Shown: positions 24,685 through 33,571 of the stretch, in pieces
How positions within the stretch are numbered: the first letter of the stretch is position 1
How the letters are laid out: the number at the start of each line of letters is the position of its first letter
DNA from: Sulfurimonas sp.
Lineage (GTDB): Bacteria; Campylobacterota; Campylobacteria; Campylobacterales; Sulfurimonadaceae
Direction of reading: 5' to 3'
Assembly: GCF_014859695.1 (NCBI RefSeq)
Contig: NZ_JACUTS010000012.1
Span: 1-41,603, forward strand
Length of the DNA stretch: 41,603 nt
Translations under genes and position numbers: made by a program
Notes under the pieces: generated by a model
Databases searched by the model: none
What the model was told of the DNA's origin: nothing
The model's input: the letters and a program-made list of their open reading frames with translations, nothing else

Positions 24685-26395
24685 TGGAATAAGCTTTTTT
24701 CATTTAAAACCACTAAGGAGCTTGAACCGCTAGAGGAGCCTTTTGGACAGGAAAATGCACTCGAAGCTATAGACTTTACCGCGAACATTGAGCAAGACGG
24801 TTACAATCTTTTTGCCATGGGAACCTCGGGCAGCGGCAAACACTCTACCGTGATGAACTTTTTGCAAAAAAAAGCAAGAAGCCAAAAGGCACCAAACGAC
24901 TGGTGCTATGTCAACAACTTTAAAGACCCTAGAAAACCCATTGCCATAGAACTTCCCTCAGGACATGCCGTAGGATTTAAAGATGACATGGATGATCTTG
25001 TCGAGCTCTTAAAAGAGATTCTTCCGACTGTTTTTGAAGGCAGTGCTTACCGCAATGAGTATGAGGCTATCAACCAAAAATATATGGAAAAAGAGACGCA
25101 GATTTTCAAACATCTCCAAGACGAGGCAAAAAAACATGATATTTCAATGGATGCCAGCTCTAAAAACAGAGTCACCTTGGCGCCCGTCATAAACGGTAAA
25201 GTCATTACTGCCTCAGAGTTCAACGCCATAGAGGGAAAAGAGAAAGAGGAGATTGAGAAGAAGGTCGATGAGTTTGAGAAAATTGTAAAAGATGGTCTGC
25301 ATGGTGTAAATGAGCTAAACAAAGCGCAAAGAAAAGAGCTTAAAGATTTAGAGAAGAGAGTGACTAAGGAGTCGGTCGAATCGCTTATTGACGAAGTGCG
25401 CTCCAAGTACAAATATTCAGACAAAATCACTGCCTATCTTGATGATTTAGAGGATTATGTTATCCGACATGTACAGGATTTTTTGGTAAAACCCGACGAA
25501 ATGCCGATGATGCCCTTTATGAAAGAACTCTCACTCGGCGGCAGAGAAGGATGATATAAACAAGGTACTCCAGACACGCATCGATAGGGCAAACCGCATA
25601 CGGATGAGACTCTACGAACAGATTGATGAGGGCACCATCATGATTGATGTATCAGGCAGTGCAGTAGGTCAGATAAATGCGCTTAGTTTTATCTCCATGG
25701 GAGGATACAACTTCGGTATAGCCTCTAAAATTACCGCTAGAACACGCATCGGCAAAGGCGAGATTATAGATATTGAGCGAGAAGTTGAACTGGGCGGACC
25801 TCTTCACTCAAAAGGAGTTATGATTCTTAGTTCGTACCTTGGCTCAACGTACGCCCAAAACAAACCCTTAAGCCTCTCTGCTTCTTTGGTTTTTGAGCAA
25901 TCCTACAATAAAATAGACGGTGACAGCGCATCTTCAACAGAGCTCTACGCCATTCTTTCATCGCTTGCAAACCTGCCTATAAAACAAAACATCGCAGTTA
26001 CGGGTTCTGTTAATCAATTTGGCGAAATCCAGCCCATAGGCGGAGTAAACGAGAAGATAGAGGGCTTTTTCGACATATGCATGCGCAGAGACAAAAATGG
26101 ATTTTACGGCGTCATTATTCCAGAAACAAACATCAAGCATCTAATGCTCAAAACTGAAGTTCTTGAAGTGGTAGAAAAAGGCAACTTTGCAATCTACGCA
26201 GTAAAAACTATAAATGAAGGTATAGAGATTTTAACCGGTGTAGAAGCGGGAGAAACTGATGAAAACGGCAACTATCCACCATCTAGCATAAACGGCATGG
26301 TAATGGTTCGTCTTGAGGAGTTCTCAAAAAACGCAAAAGATTTTTATCGCAAGAAGAGTGATAGCCCTGATGAAGAGAATAAAACAGATAAATAG
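24685..26395 (+). pseudogene. Decayed Lon-family (LonB-like, S16) ATP-dependent protease gene
   Basis: Two pieces of one gene remain. Piece 1 (24685-25554) reads FKTTKELEPLEEPFGQENAL, then a Walker A GTSGSGKHS and a long charged helical region ending ELSLGGREG-stop. It has no start codon before 24817, which lies at the Walker A motif. Piece 2 is in the next frame, open from about 25540 (AEKDDINKVLQTRIDRANRI) to 26395. It holds the whole Lon protease domain with catalytic Ser in DGDSASS and Lys in GGVNEKIEGFF. Between the pieces, the AAA+ centre (Walker B, sensors, and the usual GGYL region), roughly 300 residues, is missing. So the gene has lost its start, its core and its frame. Piece 2 could in theory still be translated from ATG 25604. 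Confidence 0.85.
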
Positions 26396-26430
26396 TGTAA
26401 AATTACATCAATATAAACAAAAGGCAAGTT

Positions 26431-27180
26431 TTGGAAGATTCACAAGAGTACAAAAACAAAAAAGCATACTTTGAGAAGATAATCACGCTTTATGGCAGAA
26501 ATGTAGTCATAGAGGTTCTTCAAGATGAAAACATCGGTATTCATAAACTTCACATGTCAAACTCTAACAAACCAGACGGTGCGGTAGAGACTATCTTAAA
26601 ACTTGCAAAAAAAAGAGGCATTGAGGTAGTTTATCACGATAAAAATGCACTCAGCAGAATCAGTAAAAATGCAAAACAAGACCAAGGTGTGGCGATTGAC
26701 ATCATTGCTTCCTCCTACCAAAGCGCAAATGAGATAAAGAGTTTAAAAAGTTTCAAACTCTTAGCGCTTGACGGCATACAAAACCCTCAAAACCTAGGGA
26801 TGATTATCCGCTCATGTGCGGCAGGTTATGTCGATGGAATTATTCTTCCTAAAAAAAGCAGCGCAAAAATCTCTCCGCTTGTTATAAAAGCGAGTGCAGG
26901 AACGCTTTTTAAACTCCCAATCTACTACTGCAATACGCTCGATGAGATTTTAAAAGAGCTAAAAGATACAAAAATATTTCTGCTCTCTTCACATGCAAAA
27001 AACAGTATCTATGATTTGAAAAAAAGCGACAAATGCATATTTGTTCTTGGAAACGAGAGTGAAGGAGTCTCAAAAGAGATAGAAAAACTATGTAACGACT
27101 CTATCAGCATCCCTATGAACCGTGGTGTAGAGTCACTTAATGTTGCAGTTACCGCTTCGCTTATCGCTTTTATGAAGTAA
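26431..27180 (+). CDS. TrmH/SpoU family RNA 2'-O-methyltransferase
   Basis: This is an S-adenosylmethionine-dependent methyltransferase of the SPOUT knot class, probably modifying 23S rRNA or tRNA. Length 249 aa, TTG start with AAGG upstream. Motif 1: LLALDGIQNPQNLGMIIRSC (about residues 108-127, with catalytic Arg). Motif 2: FVLGNESEGVS (about 208-218). Motif 3: IPMNRGVESLNVAVTASLI (about 228-246). The N-terminal part resembles the RlmB substrate-binding domain. Target not predictable; RlmB (23S G2251) is the nearest idea. It lies 35 nt past the Lon remnant. Confidence 0.88.
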   Translation: MEDSQEYKNKKAYFEKIITLYGRNVVIEVLQDENIGIHKLHMSNSNKPDGAVETILKLAKKRGIEVVYHDKNALSRISKNAKQDQGVAIDIIASSYQSANEIKSLKSFKLLALDGIQNPQNLGMIIRSCAAGYVDGIILPKKSSAKISPLVIKASAGTLFKLPIYYCNTLDEILKELKDTKIFLLSSHAKNSIYDLKKSDKCIFVLGNESEGVSKEIEKLCNDSISIPMNRGVESLNVAVTASLIAFMK

Positions 27181-27181
27181 A

Positions 27182-27502
27182 TTATCTCATCATAATCTCA
27201 TAAGGGCGTTTTATCTCTTGCACGATCTCATCGACGCTCATGTGGCGTGATTTTCTCAAAAACTCTTTGCTCTCAAGAAAAACCAAAACGGTAGGGATGG
27301 CAAAAACGCTAAAATGCGCGGCTATCTCTTGATCTACTGAAGTGTCTATGCTTATGATTTGAAACTCTTTAAAGTTGCTCTTTATCGCTTCAAAAAGTTT
27401 TGGTTTTAGCGCATGACAAACATTGCATGTGGGTGCTGAAAAGTAGAGCATAACGGCTGGATTTTCTTCTAGAATTTTTTTTATCTCATCTCTGTTTTGC
27501 AT
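27182..27502 (-). CDS. Thioredoxin-family protein
   Basis: This is a small (106-aa) thioredoxin-fold protein with redox site CNVC at residues 26-29 (SAPTCNVCHALKP) and the conserved cis-Pro loop AIPTVLVF (about residues 68-75). There is no signal peptide, so it is probably cytoplasmic. The CNVC spacer differs from the CGPC of standard thioredoxin, so the substrate is probably different. GAGG lies about 9 nt before the ATG. Its promoter is divergent from that of the AEC permease, with -10 boxes 10 nt apart. It converges on the methyltransferase gene with a 1-nt gap. Confidence 0.85.
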   Translation of the reverse strand: MQNRDEIKKILEENPAVMLYFSAPTCNVCHALKPKLFEAIKSNFKEFQIISIDTSVDQEIAAHFSVFAIPTVLVFLESKEFLRKSRHMSVDEIVQEIKRPYEIMMR

Positions 27503-27530
27503 AAGGGAGCACCTCTTTTTTTGGTGGGGA

Positions 27531-27536
27531 ATTATA
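27531..27536 (-). promoter_or_regulatory. -10 box (TATAAT) for the thioredoxin-like gene
   Basis: ATTATA on plus is TATAAT on minus, 28 nt before the ATG at 27502. It lies 10 nt from the plus-strand TATAAT at 27547, so the two polymerases would compete. Confidence 0.6.
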
Positions 27537-27546
27537 CACTATCTGT

Positions 27547-27552
27547 TATAAT
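27547..27552 (+). promoter_or_regulatory. -10 box (TATAAT) 6 nt before the AEC permease ATG
   Basis: TATAAT ends at 27552 and the ATG begins at 27559, so transcription would start on or next to the A of the ATG. The permease mRNA is therefore predicted to be leaderless; no ribosome site is present. Confidence 0.6.
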
Positions 27553-27558
27553 CCCTTT

Positions 27559-28467
27559 ATGAGTTCCATAATATTTTCAATACTCGGCATCTATATATTT
27601 ATACTTATCGGCTTTATCGCAAAAATGAGCTTTAAAGAGAGCATCGACGATAAGACGATTACGCTTATAAACGTCTATTTTTTACAGATTTTTTTAACAT
27701 TTTGGGGACTTCTGATTCGCCCCGTTGACATCACGCTTCTTTATGCGCCCTCCGTATATCTAGTTATTGTTGCTATAGTTTTACTCATCTCGGCGCTGGT
27801 TGCAAAGAGGCTCTTTAAAGATAAAAAAGAGTACTCCATTGCAACAGTTGCGGCTATTATAGGCAATACGGGAAATTTGGGCATACCTTTAAACATAGCA
27901 ATATTTGGCGAAGAGTCTATCCCCTACACGACTATCATAAATCTTATGAACGTGTTTGTTGTCTATACTATCGGGGTCTATTACTACTCAAGAGGGAGTT
28001 TTGACGTAAAAACATCGCTAAAAAACATAGTTAAACTCCCTATTTTATGGGCGGCTACGGCGGCAATAATCCTTAGTATGCAGGGCTACAAACCAAACGA
28101 TGAGATAATGAAAGTGCTTATGATGGGGGCTTACGCTTCCATTGTTATGCAGCTGTTTTTGTTCGGTATGTATCTCTACGGCACTGAGGTAAAAGAGATT
28201 AGCAAAAGACTTACGTTGTGGATTATAAGTATAAAATTTCTATTTTTGCCCGCTGTTGCTTTTTTGATTCTTTATAGTATTGAGATGGATAGCATGATAA
28301 AAGGAGTAATCTTTTTAGAGCTCTTAATGCCTCTTGCTATAGCAAATGTCAACTTTGCCTCGTTATATGACTGCAAACCAAAAATCGTTACCGCTCTAGT
28401 ATTTATCTCCTCTGTCTTGTTTTTGGGAGTAATCTTTGCAGGCACAAAGGTTTTAACATATCTATGA
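27559..28467 (+). CDS. AEC (auxin efflux carrier) family permease
   Basis: This is an inner-membrane permease of 302 aa with about ten hydrophobic segments across the whole length, starting IIFSILGIYIFILIGFIAKM. The family signature GNTGNLGIPLNIAIFG (about residues 106-121) is clear, with the paired C-terminal half. AEC members export organic acids or auxin-like compounds; the substrate is not predictable. The start is the first ATG after a -10 box 6 nt upstream, giving a predicted leaderless message. It overlaps the glycosylase gene by 4 nt (ATGA), so the two are cotranscribed and coupled. Confidence 0.88.
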   Translation: MSSIIFSILGIYIFILIGFIAKMSFKESIDDKTITLINVYFLQIFLTFWGLLIRPVDITLLYAPSVYLVIVAIVLLISALVAKRLFKDKKEYSIATVAAIIGNTGNLGIPLNIAIFGEESIPYTTIINLMNVFVVYTIGVYYYSRGSFDVKTSLKNIVKLPILWAATAAIILSMQGYKPNDEIMKVLMMGAYASIVMQLFLFGMYLYGTEVKEISKRLTLWIISIKFLFLPAVAFLILYSIEMDSMIKGVIFLELLMPLAIANVNFASLYDCKPKIVTALVFISSVLFLGVIFAGTKVLTYL

Positions 28468-29156
28468 ACAAAATATATAAGATTTATAAAACACTGCACA
28501 AAGCCTACGGTCCTCAAGGGTGGTGGCCTATAACAGGTTGCGGATATCATAAACTTGATTATAGTTTCCCGCGAAACAGAGATGAGATATTTGAAGTGTG
28601 TCTTGGCTCGATTTTAACTCAAAACACTACATTTGCTTCCGTCGTAAAATCTTTAAACAATCTACATGTAAAGAGTGCTCTACATGCAGATGCGATAGAG
28701 AGTATGGATATAGACGAACTAAAAGAGGCTATCAGACCATCAGGCTATTTCAACCAAAAAACAGAGTATATTTTAGAATTTATAAAATTTTACAAAAATC
28801 TAAAAGGTGCTACTCCCACAAGAGAGGCTCTTTTACATGTAAAGGGTATTGGCGAAGAGACGGCGGATTCTATGTTGCTCTACGGTTATAATCAGAGAGA
28901 GTTTAAAGTAGATGCCTATACAAAAAGATTGTTGATTGGGTTAGGTTTTGCAGATGAGAGAACAAAGTACTTAGAGATAAAATCTCTTATGCAAAACTCC
29001 CTAAAAGAGTGCATAAAAGATGAAAAAGAGCTGCTTATAGCCTACCAAGAGTTTCATGCTCTAATAGTAGAGCATGGCAAAAGACACTACTCCAAAAAAC
29101 CATATGGAGTAGGCTGTTTTTTAAAAACAACTATTTTTTGCAACCCTCAGCAGTAA
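28464..29156 (+). CDS. MagIII-like HhH-GPD DNA glycosylase
   Basis: This is a base-excision repair protein of the endonuclease III superfamily, 230 aa. The helix-hairpin-helix reads HVKGIGEETADSMLL (about residues 125-139) and the catalytic Asp is D150 in FKVDAYTKR. The position of the endonuclease III lyase Lys (GVGRK) holds Glu132 here (GIGEE), and there is no C-terminal 4Fe-4S Cys set. Both fit a monofunctional 3-methyladenine glycosylase like Helicobacter MagIII rather than true EndoIII. It overlaps the upstream permease by 4 nt and the ComEA-like gene by 26 nt at the 3' end. Confidence 0.85.
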   Translation: MNKIYKIYKTLHKAYGPQGWWPITGCGYHKLDYSFPRNRDEIFEVCLGSILTQNTTFASVVKSLNNLHVKSALHADAIESMDIDELKEAIRPSGYFNQKTEYILEFIKFYKNLKGATPTREALLHVKGIGEETADSMLLYGYNQREFKVDAYTKRLLIGLGFADERTKYLEIKSLMQNSLKECIKDEKELLIAYQEFHALIVEHGKRHYSKKPYGVGCFLKTTIFCNPQQ

Positions 29157-29382
29157 TACTGCTTCTATTTTTCTCTAACATTTTATCTCCAAAGCCCTTG
29201 ATTTCTTTTAGCTCATCTACACTTTTAAAACACTCATTTGCTTTTCTATACTCTAAAATGGCATTTGCTTTTGCTTCGCCGACACCGTTAATACTCATAA
29301 GCTCATCTTTATCAGCTTTGTTAATATCCACAGCTCCAAAACACAAAACGGCACCTATAATCAATAGTGAGAACAACTTCAT
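29131..29382 (-). CDS. ComEA-like helix-hairpin-helix protein
   Basis: This is an 83-aa protein with a signal peptide or membrane anchor (MKLFSLLIIGAVLCFGA) followed by one HhH domain (VDINKADKDELMSINGVGEA, then KANAILEYRK). The double HhH of ComEA is shortened but the second hairpin is seen as ELKEIKGFGDKML. Such proteins bind DNA in the periplasm and pull it in during natural transformation, so this may be a minimal competence protein. The 26-nt overlap with the glycosylase gene is tail to tail. Confidence 0.8.
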   Translation of the reverse strand: MKLFSLLIIGAVLCFGAVDINKADKDELMSINGVGEAKANAILEYRKANECFKSVDELKEIKGFGDKMLEKNRSSITAEGCKK

Positions 29383-29491
29383 TTCTAACTCCTTTTAACG
29401 CAAGATGTTAAATTGTACTTTATTAATATTAAATTAACATTAATTATTAATAAAATCTAATAAAATTTTCTATTTTTGCGAGTGGATACCT

Positions 29492-29560
29492 CTAAAAACT
29501 CACTCTTAGATTGCCACGGCTAAAGCCTCGCAATGACAAGTATGACAATCTAGTTTTTAG
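29492..29560. repeat. Nested palindromic repeat, REP-like
   Basis: Outer arms CTAAAAACT (29492-29500) and AGTTTTTAG (29552-29560). Next inside, AGATTG (29508-29513) pairs with CAATCT (29546-29551). In the centre, TTGC...GGCTAAAGCC...GCAA at 29511-29533. The central TTGCCACGG...CCTCGCAATGAC resembles dispersed palindromes I recall from many bacterial genomes. It lies in a 264-nt gap between the ComEA-like gene and tkt; the rest of the gap is AT-rich and featureless, apart from a small hairpin TATAGGC/GCCTATA at about 29621-29640. Confidence 0.55.
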
Positions 29561-29646
29561 AAGTGTAAAGGTTTTTTTAAAGATTTAATATATATAGGAG
29601 ATAAAATAAAGAGGTTTTACCTATAGGCAATTAGCCTATAAGCAAA

Positions 29647-31566
29647 TTATTTAATTTTTGAGAGAATATTTTCTACAGAGAAGCCGAACTTGGCAAAAAG
29701 CTTATCTGCCGGAGCAGAAGCACCGAATGTATCCATACCGATAACCTCATCGGCAAATCTATACCACTCTAAACCGCGAGCAGCTTCAATAGCTACTTTT
29801 TTACTATCTTGTTTAATAATAGAATCTATATACGCTTTGTCTTGCTCAATAAATAGGTCATAACATGGGACGGAAACAACATCTGCTTCAACTCCTTTTG
29901 CATTCAGCGCCTCTTTTATTTTAAGCGCAAGTTCTACCTCTGAGCCTGAAGCCATCAATGTAACAGTTGCATTTTCATCACTTGCAAGAAGATATCCGCC
30001 TCTATCAGCACTCCCTTTAACCGCAGCCGGAAGAACTGAGAGATTTTGGCGTGAACATACAAAAGCTGATGGAGATTTTTTCATGCTGAGTGCAGTTTTC
30101 CACGCCTCAATATTCTCCGCACCATCCGCAGGACGCCAAACATAAAAGTTTGGAAGTGCTCTAAACTGACTTAAATGCTCAATCGGCTGATGCGTAGGAC
30201 CGTCTTCGCCTACACCGATGCTATCATGTGTCCAGATAAAGAAGTGCTGTATCCCCGCAAGAGCCGCGATACGCGCAGCAGGTTTCAAATAGTCCGAGAA
30301 GACAAAAAACGTTGCAGAAAACGGCATAAGCGGTCCGTAAAGTGCAATCGCATTTGTAATAGCCGCCATTGCATGTTCGCGGATACCAAAGTAGATATTT
30401 CTCCCTTTTGGATAAACACCCATGTCAAGAAGCTCTGTTTTGTTTGAAGGACTAAGATCTGCGGAACCGCCTAAAAAGCATGGAAGAGCCTTTGCAATTG
30501 CATTTAGAATTTTTCCGTTTGTATTTCTCGTAGCATCAGCCTTCTCAAAAGTCGGCCACTGAATTCTTGAAAAATCTGGATTTTGAAAAGCATCTAACGT
30601 CTCATTTTGCTCCATTAAAGGAAGCGCTTTAAGGGAGTGAATCCACTCACGCTCCGCTAAATCACCTTTTTCAATCGCACATCTAAAACGAGCCATAACA
30701 TCTTCATCTACATGGAAACTCTTTGTCGCATCAAATCCACAAGCACTCTTTGCCTCAGCAATTACATCGCTGCCAAGAGGAGCACCGTGAGAGTGATGAG
30801 AACCCTCAAGTTTTCCTCCTCCTTTTGCGATAGTCGTGTTTGCGATGATGATCGTCGGCTTAGTATTTGCTTTTGCAACGGTAATTGCGCCATCAATCGC
30901 ATCAAAATCATGACCGTCACATTCTTGTACATCCCAACCTTGAGACTCAAAGCGAAGACGAATGTTTTCGCTGATACTTAAACTTGTAGAACCCTCGATT
31001 GTAATGCGGTTAGAGTCATAGATAAGAATAAGATTGTCAAGCTTGTTGTGTCCTGCTATAGAGCACGCTTCATAACTAACACCCTCTTCTAAGTCGCCGT
31101 CACCGCACAAGCAGTAAACATTGTGATCTATAACTTTTGCCGTATCGGAGTTAACCTGAGCGCCCATAAATTTTGAAGCCATGGCAAAACCTACCGCATT
31201 TGCAACGCCCTGACCCAAAGGACCTGTAGTAATTTCAACGCCCTCAGTGTGTCCAAATTCAGGATGCCCAGGGGTTTTTGAGTCTAACTGGCGAAAGTTT
31301 TTCAAATCTTCAATCCCCAAGCCGTATCCCCAAAGATAATAAAGAGAGTAGATAAGTCCTGTTGCATGACCACCGGAAAAAACAAGCCTATCGCGGTTTA
31401 ACCAAGATGGGTTTTTAGGATTATGATTTAAGTGTTCACTTAAAACTACCGCAATGTCCGCCAAGCCCATAGGCGCGCCAGGATGTCCTGAATTTGCCGC
31501 TTGAACCATATCTGCCGCTAAAAATCTTATACTGTCTGCCATTTTTTGACGCATTTCATTACTCAT
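29647..31566 (-). CDS. tkt: Transketolase
   Basis: Transketolase is a thiamine-diphosphate enzyme that moves two-carbon units in the pentose phosphate and Calvin-type routes. At 639 aa it is full length. Seen: SGHPGAPMGLADIA (about residues 25-38), the thiamine motif GDGDLEEGVSYEACSIAG (about 154-171), the HSHGAPLG loop, and the C-terminal pyrimidine-domain segments GIREHAMAAITNAIA and DSIGVGEDGPTHQPIEHL. AAGG precedes the ATG. It lies downstream of ispA, separated by a family-1 repeat (31592-31730). Whether it serves CO2 fixation or sugar metabolism cannot be told from sequence. Confidence 0.97.
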   Translation of the reverse strand: MSNEMRQKMADSIRFLAADMVQAANSGHPGAPMGLADIAVVLSEHLNHNPKNPSWLNRDRLVFSGGHATGLIYSLYYLWGYGLGIEDLKNFRQLDSKTPGHPEFGHTEGVEITTGPLGQGVANAVGFAMASKFMGAQVNSDTAKVIDHNVYCLCGDGDLEEGVSYEACSIAGHNKLDNLILIYDSNRITIEGSTSLSISENIRLRFESQGWDVQECDGHDFDAIDGAITVAKANTKPTIIIANTTIAKGGGKLEGSHHSHGAPLGSDVIAEAKSACGFDATKSFHVDEDVMARFRCAIEKGDLAEREWIHSLKALPLMEQNETLDAFQNPDFSRIQWPTFEKADATRNTNGKILNAIAKALPCFLGGSADLSPSNKTELLDMGVYPKGRNIYFGIREHAMAAITNAIALYGPLMPFSATFFVFSDYLKPAARIAALAGIQHFFIWTHDSIGVGEDGPTHQPIEHLSQFRALPNFYVWRPADGAENIEAWKTALSMKKSPSAFVCSRQNLSVLPAAVKGSADRGGYLLASDENATVTLMASGSEVELALKIKEALNAKGVEADVVSVPCYDLFIEQDKAYIDSIIKQDSKKVAIEAARGLEWYRFADEVIGMDTFGASAPADKLFAKFGFSVENILSKIK

Positions 31567-31591
31567 TATTTTATTGCCTTCATTTATTATT

Positions 31592-31730
31592 TGATGTTAT
31601 GCACTAAAACGAACGCGTCCGTTTTAGTGGCAGGGACTAAAGTCCCTACAACCCCCTGAAGCTACGAAAAACAAGTTTTTCGAGAACTACAAAGTATTTT
31701 TTACGCCTTTTTTGTGAAAATGCGTAGGTT
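31592..31730 (+). repeat. Family-1 structured repeat, copy B
   Basis: The left end TGATGTTATGCAC matches copy A; the right end is less conserved. Hairpins: CACTAAAACG/CGTTTTAGTG (31602-31611 with 31620-31629), GGGACT/AGTCCC (31633-31646), CGAAAAAC/GTTTTTCG (31665-31682), and TACGC/GCGTA near the right end. It lies between tkt and the ispA stop (31733), ending about 2 nt from that stop. Confidence 0.8.
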
Positions 31731-31732
31731 AG

Positions 31733-32578
31733 CTATTTATGTCTGTTTATATAGTGTACAAGAAGCGGAAATAGCTCGTTTTTTAACTTCTCATCAAACC
31801 CATCCATCTCTTTTATAAGCGTCTGAGCCAACTCATCTGCTTCTTTTAGCGCCTCATCAAGCCCAAGAAGCGTCACAAAACTGTTCTTTGACTCATCATT
31901 GTTTGTTAGTTTTCCTGCTTCCTCCGAGCTCTGTGTCACATCCAAAATATCATCTTGTATCTGAAACAAAAGTCCAAGTCTTACGCCAAAATCATAAAGA
32001 GTATCTGCCAACTCTTCACGGTCGACAATAATTGCACCCATCTTAAGTGAAGCTGCAATAAGTTTTGCCGTCTTGTTTGTGTGCAAAACTCTTACATCTT
32101 CAATGCCAAGCGCTCTGTTTTCAAAGTAGCAGTCAATCGCCTGCCCCAAGACCATACCGTTTAAGCCGCCGCTTGTTGCAAGCTCTCTTACAAGAGCGAC
32201 TCTCGTATAGTCGGAAAATGGAGCGTTGCTTAAAACCTCAAAAGAGTAGGTATTTAACGCATCACCGACTAAAATAGCAGTTACCTCATCATAAAGTACA
32301 TGCAGAGTCGGCTCTCCGCGTCTTAACGGCGAGTTGTCCATCGCAGGCAAATCATCATGAATAAGAGAGTAAGTATGCAGAAGTTCAACCGCGTAAGCAG
32401 CATGATACGCTCCGCCTATTAAAAGCGGGTTGTACGCATTTACCACTCCTAGCAAAAGTGCGGGACGAAATCTCTTCCCGCCTGCAAGGAGCATTTTTTG
32501 AAGCGCCTCTTCATAAGTCGGATGTATGCTTTTTGAAGTCGGTAGGTAATTTAGTAAAAAATTCTCAAAGTTCTGCAT
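31733..32578 (-). CDS. ispA: Polyprenyl diphosphate synthase (farnesyl/geranylgeranyl type)
   Basis: This is a short-chain trans-isoprenyl diphosphate synthase, 281 aa. The first Asp-rich motif reads LIHDDLPAMDNSPLRRGEPT (about residues 73-92) and the second FQIQDDILDV (about 204-213). Substrate is most likely isopentenyl diphosphate plus dimethylallyl or geranyl diphosphate, giving C15 or C20 for quinones and lipid carriers. It starts 12 nt after the PDZ gene. The family-1 repeat lies just past its stop, before tkt. Confidence 0.93.
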   Translation of the reverse strand: MQNFENFLLNYLPTSKSIHPTYEEALQKMLLAGGKRFRPALLLGVVNAYNPLLIGGAYHAAYAVELLHTYSLIHDDLPAMDNSPLRRGEPTLHVLYDEVTAILVGDALNTYSFEVLSNAPFSDYTRVALVRELATSGGLNGMVLGQAIDCYFENRALGIEDVRVLHTNKTAKLIAASLKMGAIIVDREELADTLYDFGVRLGLLFQIQDDILDVTQSSEEAGKLTNNDESKNSFVTLLGLDEALKEADELAQTLIKEMDGFDEKLKNELFPLLVHYINRHK

Positions 32579-32590
32579 ATGAAATTTTAC

Positions 32591-33571
32591 CTAATTTACT
32601 TTCACAAAAAACTGAAATTGTTCTCTTTCAAAGAGAAGATTTGCACTCTTTTTAGGATTGTCTATTATCTCTAATATTTCCTCTTCATTCTTTACATCTT
32701 TTATGTTGACCTGCAGTAACTGATCTCCTAGTTTGAGACCGTAATGCTCAGCTTTTTTCTCTATTTTGGTGATAAAGAGATTTTTATCAAACGATATGCC
32801 CAAAAACTCTAAAAACGTATCGCTCAAATATCCGCCGCCGACTCTGTTTTTGCTCTTTGCGCTCAAAGTAAGCAACTCATTCCCACGTTTGATTTTCACA
32901 CTGTGAGTAGAACCGATTTCGCTAAATAGCACATCTCTCATAAACGCAGCACTGTTTTTAATTTTTTTGCCATCCAGCTCAAGGAGTATATCGCCTTTTT
33001 GAAACCTATTCTCTTTTATAAAAGGGTTGGAGCTGAAAACAACAACGTCAGAACCGACATTCTTGACTCTGATGCCGAAGTCTCCATAAGCCACCTTTTT
33101 GCTCTTTAAAAAATGCGCTATATACTCTTTTTCGATTATTCCGCGCTCAGTCACGACTCCCTCTATGGCACAACAGCTGTTTAGAAGCAGACTCGGTGCA
33201 GAGAGCGGTTTGCTAAATGTTGCAAAACTGTTCAGCCCAACCTGTCTCTTTATAATCTTACCCTCAATCACACTGCTGTTGTCAACACCGAAACTCCCGA
33301 GGGATTGATTTATGTTGACTCTAAAAGGGTATTTAAAACTATTTTTGTCTTCTACAAGATAGAGTGAGAGAAAGGGGTCATGTTTGATTATTTTTGCAGT
33401 TGGTTTAGTTTTGGAAAAAATTAATTTTTGATTGTTTTTGAGTGGTATATGAAGAGAGGTGCACGCTATGGCTTTTGAGTCGACAACTTTAAGTCTGCAA
33501 GAATCAGAACCGCCTTTACATGCATAAAGGTTTAAAAAGAGAAGGTTAAGCGCTAAAAGCAGCCTAAGCAC
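32591..33571 (-). CDS. Secreted PDZ-domain protein of unknown function (326 aa)
   Basis: It has a signal peptide (MLRLLLALNLLFLNLYA, then CKGGSDSC). The middle is unrecognised. A PDZ-like fold follows at about residues 165-250 (GIRVKNVGSDVVVFSSNPFI...FQKGDILLELDGKKIKNS) and a second, weaker PDZ-like part near the C-terminus (EKKAEHYGLKLGDQLLQVNI). It lacks any protease catalytic triad, so it is an adaptor or chaperone-like periplasmic protein. GTG start at 33571, directly after the ybaB stop codon, so translation is coupled. The Cys pairs (residues 18/25 and the CC at about 132-133) could form disulphides. Confidence 0.75.
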   Translation of the reverse strand: MLRLLLALNLLFLNLYACKGGSDSCRLKVVDSKAIACTSLHIPLKNNQKLIFSKTKPTAKIIKHDPFLSLYLVEDKNSFKYPFRVNINQSLGSFGVDNSSVIEGKIIKRQVGLNSFATFSKPLSAPSLLLNSCCAIEGVVTERGIIEKEYIAHFLKSKKVAYGDFGIRVKNVGSDVVVFSSNPFIKENRFQKGDILLELDGKKIKNSAAFMRDVLFSEIGSTHSVKIKRGNELLTLSAKSKNRVGGGYLSDTFLEFLGISFDKNLFITKIEKKAEHYGLKLGDQLLQVNIKDVKNEEEILEIIDNPKKSANLLFEREQFQFFVKVN

